From: JARRKC01 sp963723965
GTDB taxonomy: Bacteria; Acidobacteriota; UBA6911; RPQK01; JAPXNP01
NCBI GenBank assembly: GCA_963723965.1
Contig: CAVRSV010000006.1
Location: forward strand, 1 to 64,000
Direction: 5' to 3'
Length of the DNA stretch: 64,000 bases
Shown piece after piece: positions 9,801 through 18,025 of the stretch (its first letter is position 1; the number at the start of each line of letters is the position of its first letter). The notes beneath the pieces are model-generated. The model made no database searches and had not been told where the DNA came from. It worked only from the letters and a program-made list of their open reading frames with translations. The position numbers and the translations under genes were made by a program.

Positions 9801-10148
9801 GTTCAGGTCGACGCGCAGGGTCTGGGCCACGTTCAGCTTGAGCCCCGTCTCTACCTGGCGTTTGAAACCGGCCTGGGAAGCGCTGACTTCGTAGGTGCCG
9901 ATGGGCAGCGCGACGGCCGTATACCGTCCTGAATCATCAGTGATCACGGTACGGGTTGCGCCGGTGTCGAGATTGGTGATCAGCACCTCGACTCCGGGAA
10001 TGACGCCACCGGTCGCGTCACGGACGTAGCCGGTGATGGTGCCCTCCGACCCCTGTGCCAAGGCCGGGGCGCACAATGACACGAACACTAGGAAACAGAC
10101 GGAAAGGAGTACAATCAGACTCCTTCCGGAAGTCCTTAAAGACTCCAT
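6810..10148 (-). CDS. Oar-like TonB-dependent outer-membrane receptor
   Basis: 1112 residues. A Sec signal (ends ALAQG near residue 34) is followed by a carboxypeptidase-regulatory-like beta-sandwich (GTITGYVRDATGGVIPGVEV, about 36-115), a plug domain (about 120-250; INGRNFVSLATLTTG, SINGLRSNYANWLVDG) and a long beta-barrel ending with an aromatic residue (LKLDW), as expected for BAM-inserted barrels. This architecture is strongly expanded in Acidobacteriota, where it is thought to import large or plant-derived substrates, or act like Myxococcus Oar. Ligand unknown. The start has an excellent Shine-Dalgarno AAGGAGGT (10155-10162). It is transcribed alone, toward the GH3/IS region, with its own promoter and terminator. 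Confidence 0.93.
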   Translation of the reverse strand: MESLRTSGRSLIVLLSVCFLVFVSLCAPALAQGSEGTITGYVRDATGGVIPGVEVLITNLDTGATRTVITDDSGRYTAVALPIGTYEVSASQAGFKRQVETGLKLNVAQTLRVDLNLQLGEISESVTVTGGGQLLQTETSDMSDVIEGKQITDLAINGRNFVSLATLTTGISNQTGDEISVGVTGGTGGISINGLRSNYANWLVDGAQNTDVGNQASLSTYPAVESIGEFRILTSNYSAEYGTAGSGVVAAATRSGGQEFHGSAYEFHRNDVLDAAPFFAGYRDGKKIKEPLIRNNFGYTFGGPFFIPGHYNQDKTKDFFFFSQEFKYRRAGSVINATTLSDAMRAGDFSHNPGGAALPQLVNPATGEDFPNNQIPTDLFDPQSVLLSDYYPRENVANNFRNFNNAPSVPQDFHQELVRWDHHFNENIILMGRFIHDQPVDTPATTLWSGQSFPNINTTIASPGFNYIFKLTHVMSPTLVHEFNYNQVGNNLSIVPKGQFARSANMNIPELFPENRDNRIPNVSPSGYGSLQLGSWPWVNLNDVWTWDDKWTWTKGNHGLKFGGLWQWQRKNQEAFGATNGAFSFQGTYSGNSFADFLLGYANSYNEQDTLRNGLYRYWQLEAFVQDDWKVNPNLTVNLGMRYFIIPHLYEKNNAVTAFVPSAFSLDRAPELNPSSGAIIPGTGVNPGEIGANGVVQAGTDGVPHYLTKTDYTSWAPRAGFAWDIAGDGRVIMRGGYGIGYYRTEGNDTYNFINNPPFAQNVTLNNVRVSDPTSGTAGATFPPTMSLFEDDYNPPRIHQWSFGFQFDTSGMVKDSMAQISYVGSHTQFLPFNQNINTPLPYTADDGTVYDFNPLINTGQYSTNYFRPYRGFGNIDKRITGGPNGEGRSNYNSLQAMFNKRYSGGLKFQLAYTFSKAMNTLSQFDSNAQNAYNIGADYALADWDVTHSTSINYIWQLPIFQTQEGFVGHILGGWEVSGITLLQSGTPGTVGMSGYTGLASRPDATGPITYTKTISQWFTGSWAYPADGYYGTGGRNTVRSPFINKWDFSLFKNTSVPWFGGETSTLQFRAEFFNVFNHAIFTGVSRSFNSGNFGALTSTRAPRIIQFGLKLDW

Positions 10149-10167
10149 GCGTACACCTCCTTCGAAG

Positions 10168-10186
10168 ACAACCCGCCTTGGGTTGT
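10168..10186 (-). repeat. Hairpin in the 5' leader of the Oar-like gene
   Basis: ACAACCC and GGGTTGT form perfect 7-bp arms around 5 nt, between the promoter and the Shine-Dalgarno sequence. The arm resembles the GGACAACC arms of the other palindromes. It could affect mRNA stability or simply be a repeat remnant. Confidence 0.45.
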
Positions 10187-10194
10187 ACGCGCCT

Positions 10195-10224
10195 ATCAGA
10201 CACCTTTTCGGCAGGCATTGTCAA
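10195..10224 (-). promoter_or_regulatory. Sigma70-like promoter of the Oar-like gene
   Basis: On the minus strand a consensus -35 TTGACA (10224-10219) is followed after 18 nt by TCTGAT (10200-10195). The -10 is weak, but spacing and location, about 50 nt before the start codon, are right. The perfect 10-bp palindrome ATACTAGTAT (10233-10242) lies just upstream of the -35 and could be a regulator site. Confidence 0.45.
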
Positions 10225-10242
10225 CGAAATTGATACTAGTAT

Positions 10243-11280
10243 TTCTGAAAACTTCCGAAACTGAATTCTTATTTACCTGCCAAAGTGTCTTCCACCCTAT
10301 TCCTAGGAGCTCCCCGATCCATTTCCAGATTTGTCGACCAACAGACTGGACGCCACAAGAAAGGTTATACGAACGACTTCAGATGGGTTCATAAGGCTCA
10401 GTAAACCAAGGTTGATCGCGCAGTTCTCGGGCATTCGTGGGCGCCACCCCTGGACCTAATGGAGCGGGCACCGCCCCCCTGCCCGCTTCTCGCCAAAACT
10501 TCCAGCCGGAAGCTTGGAGAGTCGCGGACGGCGGCCAAGCAGGGCCAGACAGGCGCCGAATATCCCGGAAAACGGGCACATCAGCAGATCGGAGAGTGTC
10601 CAGCCATATAGCCGATCCTCGTGATCCAATACAGGAATCCAAAACTCGCACTACCTACAGAAGTCAGATATCCCGCGAGAGGCCGGCGAGGCCGAGGCGC
10701 CGCCGACTCGGCGCGTCGCGACCGGGATGCTATCGTACCATTCAACTCTCTCGTATTGGTCCATACTAGGTCTTTAGTAGAGGTCTGCTTTTGGGATTAC
10801 TGAATAGGGACACAACCGGATCTGCCACAGGGGTTCTGCACCCAAAGAGGGCACTGGCTGACGAGCCAGAATAATGCTCGGAGGCAAGAGGAATCGAACG
10901 CAGCGTGACCTCCGGATGGCAAGCAAAGAAGGGGCCACTGTTTCGGGCCATTTATAATGGGTACTCTGCTCTGCCCTTCCCTGCCCAAAGGCGTTCTACT
11001 TCCTCGAGTTGACCCACGCGTTGTTCTGGCCTGCCCCACGAGGAGATTCGGGGTCGAAGACACCACACCTATCCGAGACTCACGCCGACGCCCACGGACC
11101 CCTCACTGCAATTTGGTCCTCGCTCTGACCTGGAAATCCCCGGAGACTCGACTTTGGGGGCCTGCCGCTTCGCATCCTCCCTGGATGCACTTCGGATCGG
11201 CTCCAAGGAAAGGTAGAATTGATCTCCTCTTTGCAGACCATTCGACCGGAAGGGCTCGCGGCTTCCGGGGAAACGAGGAA
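10243..11280. other. Long intergenic region, no gene recognised
   Basis: About 1 kb between the divergent Oar-like and alpha-galactosidase genes. Open frames exist (for example the one running into the GH27 gene from 10957), but their translations are Arg/Pro/Ser-rich and unlike protein. No tRNA, terminator or conserved RNA was recognised. Confidence 0.5.
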
Positions 11281-11289
11281 ATGACCGGG

Positions 11290-12678
11290 ATGGGATCCAT
11301 GAGACTGGCACTGGCGACTTTCTCACTCTTCTTCATTACCGTCGGCGCTCCGCCTGCCGCCGGTCAGGTTTCGGCCGACCAGCCGGAGTTCTACAACTGG
11401 GCCCGGACACCTCCCATGGGCTGGAACAGCTGGGACTGCTACGGCCCCACCGTTACCGAGGATGAGGTGCGCGCCAACGCGGACTATATGGCCGACAAAC
11501 TCGAGGAGTTCGGTTGGCAGTACATCGTCGTGGATATTCGCTGGTACGTCACCAACCCGACCGCACACGGCTACAACCAGACCGATCCCGATTACGTCCT
11601 GGACCAGTACGGGCGGCTGCTCCCGGCGCCGAACCGCTTTCCCTCTGCCCGGAATGGACAGGGCTTCAGACCGCTCGCCGACTATATCCACAGCCGCGGC
11701 CTCAAGTTCGGCATCCACGTGATGCGGGGCGTGCCCGTCGTTGCCGTAGAGAGGAAGACTCCGATCCTGGGCACTTCAGCCACGGCCGCCGACATCTACA
11801 GCCGGGACGTGCAGTGTCGCTGGCTTCGCGACATGTACACCATCGTGGCCGGCCGGACCGGCGCCCAGGAGTACTACAACTCGATTCTCGATCTCTATGC
11901 TTCCTGGGGAGTCGATTACATCAAGGTCGACGATCTTTCCCATCCCTATCACGCAGACGAGATCGAGATGATCCGGAAGGCGATCGATCAGTGCGGCCGA
12001 CCGATCGTCTTGAGCCTGTCCCCCGGCGACACGCCAATCGAGCAAGCCGAACACGTGGTCCGGCACGCCAACCTTTGGCGCATTTCGGGCGACTTCTGGG
12101 ACCGCTGGCAGGACGTTGAAGCCCAGTTCGTCCTGTGCAATCTGTGGAACCGCTACAGTGGCCCGGGACACTGGCCCGACGCCGACATGCTACCCCTGGG
12201 ACACATCGGCATCCGCGCCGAGCGGGGGGACAACCGGATGACGCGCCTGACCCACAACGAGCAGATCACGCTGATGACGCTCTGGTCGATCTTCCGTTCG
12301 CCCCTGATGTTTGGCGGCAACCTGCCGAGCAATGACGACTTTACCCTGTCGCTGCTGACCAACGGAGAGGTCCTGTCCGTCAACCAGCACAGTACGGGTA
12401 ATCGTCAGGTATTCAACCACAACGGCTACATCGCCTGGAGCGCCGAGGTGCCCGGCTCGCGCGACAAGTATCTTGCCTTGTTCAATACTACGGGCGACGG
12501 TACCGACTCGCAGGCCGGCGAGGAGATCAGCGTGTTCACGAGTGACCTCGGATTGGCGGGCAAAGTTGGGGTTCGGGATCTGTGGAATCACTTGGAACTC
12601 GGCCAGTTTTCGGGAAGCTTTGGCGCCCGGATCGCCTCGCACGGCGCCGGCTTATACCGTTTATCTCCTCTGGATTGA
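11290..12678 (+). CDS. GH27 alpha-galactosidase, secreted
   Basis: 462 residues from the chosen ATG, which has GAGGA 10 nt upstream. ATGs at 11281 and 11299 are alternatives, and the open frame upstream to 10957 looks non-coding. A Sec signal (MRLALATFSLFFITVGAPPAAG) precedes the family hallmark TPPMGWNSWDCYG. By comparison with GH27 enzymes, the nucleophile is Asp214 in YIKVD and the acid/base is Asp268 in ISGDFWDRW. The (beta/alpha)8 barrel is followed by a C-terminal beta-sandwich. The enzyme should release terminal alpha-galactose (or the related beta-L-arabinopyranose) from galactomannan or side chains of hemicellulose. It is single and convergent with the kinase gene, with a 23-bp gap. 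Confidence 0.92.
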   Translation: MGSMRLALATFSLFFITVGAPPAAGQVSADQPEFYNWARTPPMGWNSWDCYGPTVTEDEVRANADYMADKLEEFGWQYIVVDIRWYVTNPTAHGYNQTDPDYVLDQYGRLLPAPNRFPSARNGQGFRPLADYIHSRGLKFGIHVMRGVPVVAVERKTPILGTSATAADIYSRDVQCRWLRDMYTIVAGRTGAQEYYNSILDLYASWGVDYIKVDDLSHPYHADEIEMIRKAIDQCGRPIVLSLSPGDTPIEQAEHVVRHANLWRISGDFWDRWQDVEAQFVLCNLWNRYSGPGHWPDADMLPLGHIGIRAERGDNRMTRLTHNEQITLMTLWSIFRSPLMFGGNLPSNDDFTLSLLTNGEVLSVNQHSTGNRQVFNHNGYIAWSAEVPGSRDKYLALFNTTGDGTDSQAGEEISVFTSDLGLAGKVGVRDLWNHLELGQFSGSFGARIASHGAGLYRLSPLD

Positions 12679-12701
12679 CGGGGCTCCGCCAGACGGTGGG
12701 C

Positions 12702-15602
12702 TCAATCCTCGAGGCGGGCCATCCAGATGTCCGCCTCTACTGTCTGGAGACTGAAACAGATGCGCTTGCGATCGCTGAGAATCCCCAGCGACTGGAAGCG
12801 GAAAGGTGCCACCGACAGGATCTGGCGGCTTTCTCCATTGGTCGAATCGAGGATGAAGAGCCGATCACGAAGGAAGAACAGCAGTCGCCTGTTGTCCGAG
12901 AGCCACACGGGCCTCTGCCCGAAATCCGTCAGCCGCTTATATCGCTCCGTGTCGAAGTCGTAGGTGAAGATACCGGAGCCAAAACCGGCAAGTCGTTTCC
13001 CATTGGGAGACCAACTCCATACGAGATCGCCGGGCGCCAACAACTCGGGGAGTCGGTTTTTCTCCCGCCACTCACCGTTCGGCCCGCGAGTCAGGAGAAT
13101 CGGAGGGCCGCTTTGACGGTTCGACAGAATGGACGCACCCTTCGGATCCCATAGACTCACCTGGGCCCCCGGACCGGACATTGTCGGCAGCTTCTGGAGT
13201 TCGGTGCCGTCTTTCCGGATCGTCCAAAGGGCATAGCGACCGCTCCGGTCAGAGAAGAACAGAATTCGTTCGCCGTCGGGACTCCATCGCGGCGCCCGAT
13301 CTCGATAGGCATCGTTGGTGATCCGATGCGATCCGGCATTCACCTGAAGTACGTACAGATCCTCCCGACTGCTCCCAATCGAGTCATGGACGACCCACCG
13401 TCCATCATTCGAGAGATCCGGGTTGCTGGTCTGTACCGAACCGTGGGTGATCCAGCGCATCTCGCCGACAATGTTTTCACTGCGCTCATCGAAGCCAACC
13501 TCGGCAATATTCGTTCGGGTGAGGGGCTGGACATAGACCATGCGGCGGCCGTCCCTCGAAAAGCAGACGTACCAGCTCGCGGCAGCGGGCAGTGTCACCG
13601 GCTCGGGTGCCGAAAGGGCTTTGCCCGTCTGTTCGTCCACGCGAACGCGCCAAAGGTTCATGGTTCCGGACCGATCGCTGGCGAAATAGACGAACTTCCC
13701 ACCCGGCGACCACACCGGGTTCCAGTCCACCGCAGTATCCTCAGTCAGGGGTACCGGCTTCCCGCCCTCTGCAGCAATCGTCCAGATATCGCGCTGCCCC
13801 CCCTTGTGAATGCCCCAGTAGGCAAGCCGGACTCCATTCGGCGACCAAACCGCCTGCACGGCATCACCGCTGGTAATCAGGCGCTTCTGCCCGTCGGCGA
13901 CGCGGATCGTATAGAGCGCGCTCGGATAGGCTCCGCGCTCACTCGGAGCCGCCGCTTCCCCAAGGGTGTACGCGATCCGGGTCCCATCGGGCGACCAGGA
14001 TGGATTGTATCCTTCCGCGGTCAACTGCCGGACCGCCTCACCGTCAGTACTCATCAGGAAGATGCCGCCGCCTTCGCGTTCGGATCGAAATGCAATCGTC
14101 GATCCGTCGGGTGAGACACTCGGGTGGCGATCATCTTCGGCGTCATCGAGTGTGAGATTGACGAAGGTCTTCTGGTCGATGGAATAGCGGAAGATGTCCC
14201 AGTTTCCCAACCGGTCGGAGGCGTAGTAGAGAGTCTCTCCGTCCGGAGACAACGATGGGTACAGGTCCATTGCCGGGTCACTGGTCAGCTGTTCGAAGGT
14301 CGCTTCCGACAGCCTGTCCGTGATTCTGGGGTGGTCCCGCCCCCCCCGCCACCAGCCGGCCAGAAGGAGCGCAATCAGCAGCCCCAGCGCGACGCCCAGG
14401 AGTTTCAGCAGCGGAAGCTTCGGGGGGTGAGAGACCGCGGGAGGCCCGGGCTTGCGTCGGTCGATACCAGCATGGGCGAGGTCCCGTTCGACCTCCTGAA
14501 TCGTGGCAAAGCGATCTTCGGCGTTCCTTGCCATCGCCCTTTCCACGATCCGGACAAGCCTCGGAGGCAGCCCGGCCCGAAGCCGGGAGACGGGCTCGGG
14601 GGGCCGCCCGAGGATCCAGGCCAGCGTCTCTTCGTCCGTCTGACCCTGGAATGGAATCTTCCCCGTCAACATCTCGTAGAGCAAAACTCCAAAACTGTAG
14701 ATGTCGGTCCGGTTGTCGACCTCATCATTGCGCAGTTGCTCGGGGGACATGTATGACAATGTCCCCTCGACCTCCTCCGTGCCCTGCGCCCTGCCCTCGA
14801 GTCGAGGCTTGGTCCTAATCTGAGTGCCGGCGAAATGACGACTCGTCAGGAGCTTGGCCAGCCCGAAATCGAGAATCTTGACGAGCCCATCCGTTCGGAC
14901 CATCACGTTCTCGGGCTTGAGATCGCGATGAATGATCCCCAGGGCGTGGGCCGATCCGAGGGCTCTGCAAATCTGCAGAGAGATGTCCCTGATTTCGTCC
15001 AGGGGAAGCCTCCCGTCACCAAGGCGGTCACGCAGCGTCATTCCGTCCACGAACTCACTGACAATGTATGGGAGGCCGTCCAACTCCCCGATCTCGTGGA
15101 TGGTCAGAACGTTGGGATGATTCAATGCCGAGGCTGCCATGGCTTCCTGCTGGAGCCGATGGAAGAGCCGCCGGTCCCTCGCATACTCGCGAGGGAGAAG
15201 CTTGATCGCCACCTTTCGATGCAGGGTCGAATCTGTCGCGAGGTACACTTCACCGGCTCCCCCCACTCCGAGGAGCGCCTCGATCTCGTAGCGGCCCATG
15301 CGCTTGCCCAGAATTCCGTCCAGCCTTTCGTCGGCGAGGCTGCGCGCGACCTGCTCCATCGCCGGTGACTCGAGGAAACGTCCGGCTTGCTCCTCGGCGG
15401 CTATCAGGGATTCCACTTCTCGAGTCGCGACCTCGTCATCACCGAACACTTCGACGAGAAATTCACGGCGTCGATGGGCGGGGAGTTCGACTGCCCGGGC
15501 GAAGGCTTTCCGGATTCTCTCAAACTGCTCGCGGGTCAACGGAACGCTGGATCCCCCTCTGCACGGACCGTCCTGCCGGCGTCCGCCCGCCCCATCCTTC
15601 AT
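12702..15602 (-). CDS. Ser/Thr protein kinase with transmembrane segment and PD40 beta-propeller
   Basis: 966 residues. The ATG at 15602 overlaps the sigma-factor stop (ATGA) and has GGAGGGAG upstream, so translation is coupled. An N-terminal helical region (about 20-90) precedes a Hanks kinase: G-loop 112-119, Lys134, catalytic HRDLKPEN with Asp227, DFG at 245-247, and SPEQL in place of APE. One transmembrane helix (about 398-418) follows, then a TolB/WD40-like propeller of PD40 repeats (SPDGETLYYASDR, SPDGSTIAFRSER, SPDGTRIAYT and others) that should lie outside the membrane as a sensor. All catalytic residues are present. Pairing with an ECF sigma factor suggests the kinase controls that sigma factor or its target genes. 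Signal unknown. Confidence 0.93.
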   Translation of the reverse strand: MKDGAGGRRQDGPCRGGSSVPLTREQFERIRKAFARAVELPAHRRREFLVEVFGDDEVATREVESLIAAEEQAGRFLESPAMEQVARSLADERLDGILGKRMGRYEIEALLGVGGAGEVYLATDSTLHRKVAIKLLPREYARDRRLFHRLQQEAMAASALNHPNVLTIHEIGELDGLPYIVSEFVDGMTLRDRLGDGRLPLDEIRDISLQICRALGSAHALGIIHRDLKPENVMVRTDGLVKILDFGLAKLLTSRHFAGTQIRTKPRLEGRAQGTEEVEGTLSYMSPEQLRNDEVDNRTDIYSFGVLLYEMLTGKIPFQGQTDEETLAWILGRPPEPVSRLRAGLPPRLVRIVERAMARNAEDRFATIQEVERDLAHAGIDRRKPGPPAVSHPPKLPLLKLLGVALGLLIALLLAGWWRGGRDHPRITDRLSEATFEQLTSDPAMDLYPSLSPDGETLYYASDRLGNWDIFRYSIDQKTFVNLTLDDAEDDRHPSVSPDGSTIAFRSEREGGGIFLMSTDGEAVRQLTAEGYNPSWSPDGTRIAYTLGEAAAPSERGAYPSALYTIRVADGQKRLITSGDAVQAVWSPNGVRLAYWGIHKGGQRDIWTIAAEGGKPVPLTEDTAVDWNPVWSPGGKFVYFASDRSGTMNLWRVRVDEQTGKALSAPEPVTLPAAASWYVCFSRDGRRMVYVQPLTRTNIAEVGFDERSENIVGEMRWITHGSVQTSNPDLSNDGRWVVHDSIGSSREDLYVLQVNAGSHRITNDAYRDRAPRWSPDGERILFFSDRSGRYALWTIRKDGTELQKLPTMSGPGAQVSLWDPKGASILSNRQSGPPILLTRGPNGEWREKNRLPELLAPGDLVWSWSPNGKRLAGFGSGIFTYDFDTERYKRLTDFGQRPVWLSDNRRLLFFLRDRLFILDSTNGESRQILSVAPFRFQSLGILSDRKRICFSLQTVEADIWMARLED

Positions 15603-16225
15603 TCGGATGCTCCCTCCCCGCTCGGGCGACGTTTGCACGGCATCTCACTGTCATCCGGCGCCGATGCGAGTTCCCGGAACAGCCAGGCTCGCGCCAGCCT
15701 CCAGTCACGGTGTACTGTGCCCTGGGAGACGTGCAGGACCGCGGCGGTCTCCTCAACGGAGAGCCCCCCGAAATAGCGCAACTCGACCACACGGCTTTGC
15801 CTCGGGTCGAGCCTGGCCAATGATTTGAGGGCGTCGTCCAGCGCCACCAGATCCGTGGGAGGTTCTCGCGAGATGTCGCCCAGCACCTGAACCGGGATGC
15901 GTATCGCTCCTCCGCCTCGCTTCTGGCGCCGCCTCGTGCGTGCGAAATCAACCAGAATCTGACGCATCAGGGTTGCCGACATGGCAAAGAAGTGAGCCCG
16001 ATCGCGCCAGTCGACCCGTTTGACATCGATCAGGCGAAGGAAGGCTTCGTTGACGAGGACTGCGGTCTCCAGGGTGAGAGCGTTCTGCTCCCCGACCATG
16101 TAGCGGCGCGCCAGTCGGTGCAGTTCTTCCAGAACCAGCGGAGTCAGCCGCTCGAGCGCGGATGCGTCCCCCGCAGTCCAGTCCTTGAGAATCCGGGTGA
16201 TCTCCCGGGCTGACGGTCCGCTCAT
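15599..16225 (-). CDS. ECF-type RNA polymerase sigma factor
   Basis: 208 residues from the ATG at 16225, with GGAG about 9 nt upstream; an in-frame TTG at 16267 would add 14 residues. Region 2 is seen in LEELHRLARRYM and in FFAMSATLMRQILVDFAR. Region 4 with the helix-turn-helix is LSVEETAAVLHVSQGTVHRDWRLAR. It resembles the ECF subfamily common in Acidobacteriota and Planctomycetota (TIGR02999-like) that is encoded beside Ser/Thr kinases. No anti-sigma factor is visible, and the overlapping downstream kinase may replace it. Targets unknown. Confidence 0.9.
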   Translation of the reverse strand: MSGPSAREITRILKDWTAGDASALERLTPLVLEELHRLARRYMVGEQNALTLETAVLVNEAFLRLIDVKRVDWRDRAHFFAMSATLMRQILVDFARTRRRQKRGGGAIRIPVQVLGDISREPPTDLVALDDALKSLARLDPRQSRVVELRYFGGLSVEETAAVLHVSQGTVHRDWRLARAWLFRELASAPDDSEMPCKRRPSGEGASE

Positions 16226-16453
16226 GTACCGGGCTCCGGTCCTGGTTCCTGACGTGTCTATAGGCAACGGGGCTCACTGCAGCCTGGCGTCCAAGGGCCC
16301 CGAAAGGCGGTACCGATCTATTTTACCCGGAATCAGGACCGGTCCGCTTGATTCTTTTTTCTCATCGATGTTGACGTTTAGTGGAATAGATGTCGCTTTA
16401 TTTATTGAGTGAACAACCATTCCCAACCCCATAATTCAGGAGGTATTTGTTTG

Positions 16454-16849
16454 ATGAAAAAACAGTTCTGGACTTTGCTGACCGTGGTGTTTCTCCTGGC
16501 AGGCATGAATGTTGCCGTGGCACAGAGCAAATCTTCGATGTCGTTTTCGGTGCCCTTCCCCTTCAAAGTCGGCGAGACGACCTTCACCGCCGGGGTCTAC
16601 CGGTTGACCTTCGACGGAGGCAACTCGCGGAATCTGCAGCTGGTCAACACGGGGACGCGGCAAACGCAGTTCGTCCGCTTCATCACGAGGCTCTCTTCGC
16701 GCTCCGAGGGAAAGGTCGTCTTCGATACGGTTAAACAGGAGCGTTACCTTTCCGAGGTGTACATGGGCGGAACTGACGGCTTTCAGATTCTGGGAACTCC
16801 GGAAGACCACGGCCATGAGGTTGCCGAGGCAAGGACGGAGAATCCGTAA
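16454..16849 (+). CDS. Small secreted protein of unknown function
   Basis: 131 residues. The ATG at 16454 has the strong Shine-Dalgarno AGGAGGT about 9 nt upstream, while earlier in-frame starts lack one. A clean Sec signal (MKKQFWTLLTVVFLLAGMNVAVAQ) is followed by a beta-rich domain (FSVPFPFKVGETTFTAGVYRLTF, about 30-120). Similar small proteins with an 'F.V.G...PAG.Y' pattern are common in Acidobacteriota and are thought to be periplasmic, but no function is established. It is divergent from the sigma factor gene across 230 bp of AT-richer DNA. Confidence 0.8.
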   Translation: MKKQFWTLLTVVFLLAGMNVAVAQSKSSMSFSVPFPFKVGETTFTAGVYRLTFDGGNSRNLQLVNTGTRQTQFVRFITRLSSRSEGKVVFDTVKQERYLSEVYMGGTDGFQILGTPEDHGHEVAEARTENP

Positions 16850-16982
16850 CCCGTTGCGAAACGCCCCTCTGGTTGCGCGGGAGCTCGGACACGACTGTTC
16901 CCGATCTTCCCCGAGCCAGGGGGGGCATCGACCTTCCTCCGGAAACGGTCCAGGCGGCGCCGAATTCCCAGGATCGCTCGCG

Positions 16983-17826
16983 CTACCCCTTGCTTCGAAA
17001 GGCTCCCGCCAGCAACTTGCGGTCGAACATGGCGGCTTCACCAGTGGTCGCGAACTGATACAGGGCTGCGGAATAGACACCCTTCAACGCGCTGGAAACA
17101 GTGGCCAGGAGGATGTAGCCCAGCACCACGAGTCCGGCCGTCAGAATGATGACGGCAAGGGGCGCGCCGAGCACGGCCTCGATGACAACCAGGGGAATGG
17201 CTACAAACGAGTAGATCAGTGTCCCCAACCCGAAAACGAAGCCGATCCCCACGACTCCTGCGATCTGCTCGCCCCAGGTCCGCTTCAGAATCGACGTGCT
17301 CTCCTTGACCGCATCGATCGGGCCGACGCCTCGTGCGACCAGCACCGGGACGACGAGATAGGTGGCGAGACTCCAGGCGATCCCCCCGGCTGCGGCGAGG
17401 ATCTTCCCAATGAATCCGGCCTTGTCGCGGATGACCTTGAGGATCAGGCCCACGCTGGCTGCAATCAGGGCGTAACCGAGAATCGAGGTCAAGTTCTTGA
17501 GGGCGATGGAGATTCCATCACCGACCGTCGGGTCCCCGCCGCGAAGCCGGATCAGCGCCGCTCCGACCAGGGCAGAATTGAAGAAGATGATCACAGTGTA
17601 CTGGACGAAATAGAAGAGGAGGAAGATGGCGTAGCCTCCCACCGCCAGCCCACCGCCCCGGCCGGTCGAACAGGCCTCCCAGGGCCAGAGGCAGGATGAA
17701 GGTGGCCGTCACCAGGATCAGGGCGATGCCGGAAAAAACAGGGAAGAGCAGGAGTTCCGTGTCTGCCTGCAACACTCTTCCACTCGCTTTGACCAGTTCC
17801 CAACTGTTCTTCAGTCGCTCGATCAT
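16983..17826 (-). pseudogene. DUF6159-like multi-pass membrane protein, frameshifted
   Basis: Two overlapping frames make one protein. The first (from the ATG at 17826, Shine-Dalgarno GAGAAGGA) reads MIERLKNSWELVKASGRVLQ and a first transmembrane segment up to LALGGLFDRPG. The second continues as GGLAVGGYAIFLLFYFVQY and runs to 16983 with about five more hydrophobic segments (for example GYALIAASVGLILKVI). The frame change lies in a G/C-rich run near 17645-17660. Joined, the product is about 280 residues, the usual size for such glycerophosphoryl-diester-like or DUF6159 membrane proteins. It may be a sequencing indel in a homopolymer-rich spot or a real recent frameshift. Function unknown. 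Confidence 0.75.
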
Positions 17827-18025
17827 AGAATCCTTCTCCGATCTGATACAGCAGAGTATACGTGCCGCAGGCCGATTCTAATCAGCCGAAATCTCCTGTC
17901 GGTGGAACCGGGGCCGAAGGGGATCGCCCGCCAACCAACCGTCACACCGGATCTCTCGCGCTGCAGGCGCAGCTTGCCTGATGTAAGATACCTCGACCAC
18001 ATCGCAACCCGAAGGAGATCGTCAA

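Noticed and set aside
10379..10651. 90-codon minus-strand frame in the long intergenic region
   Set aside because: No ribosome site, no recognisable family and Arg/Pro/Ala-rich composition.
10957..11289. N-terminal extension of the GH27 open frame (111 extra residues)
   Set aside because: Composition is Arg/Pro/Ser-rich and unlike protein; a proper signal peptide and ribosome site occur near 11290.
16345..16375. Possible terminator (GGACCGGTCC followed by TTTTTT) between sigma factor and small secreted protein
   Set aside because: The palindrome has no loop and the T-run is 8 nt away; no plus-strand gene ends there.
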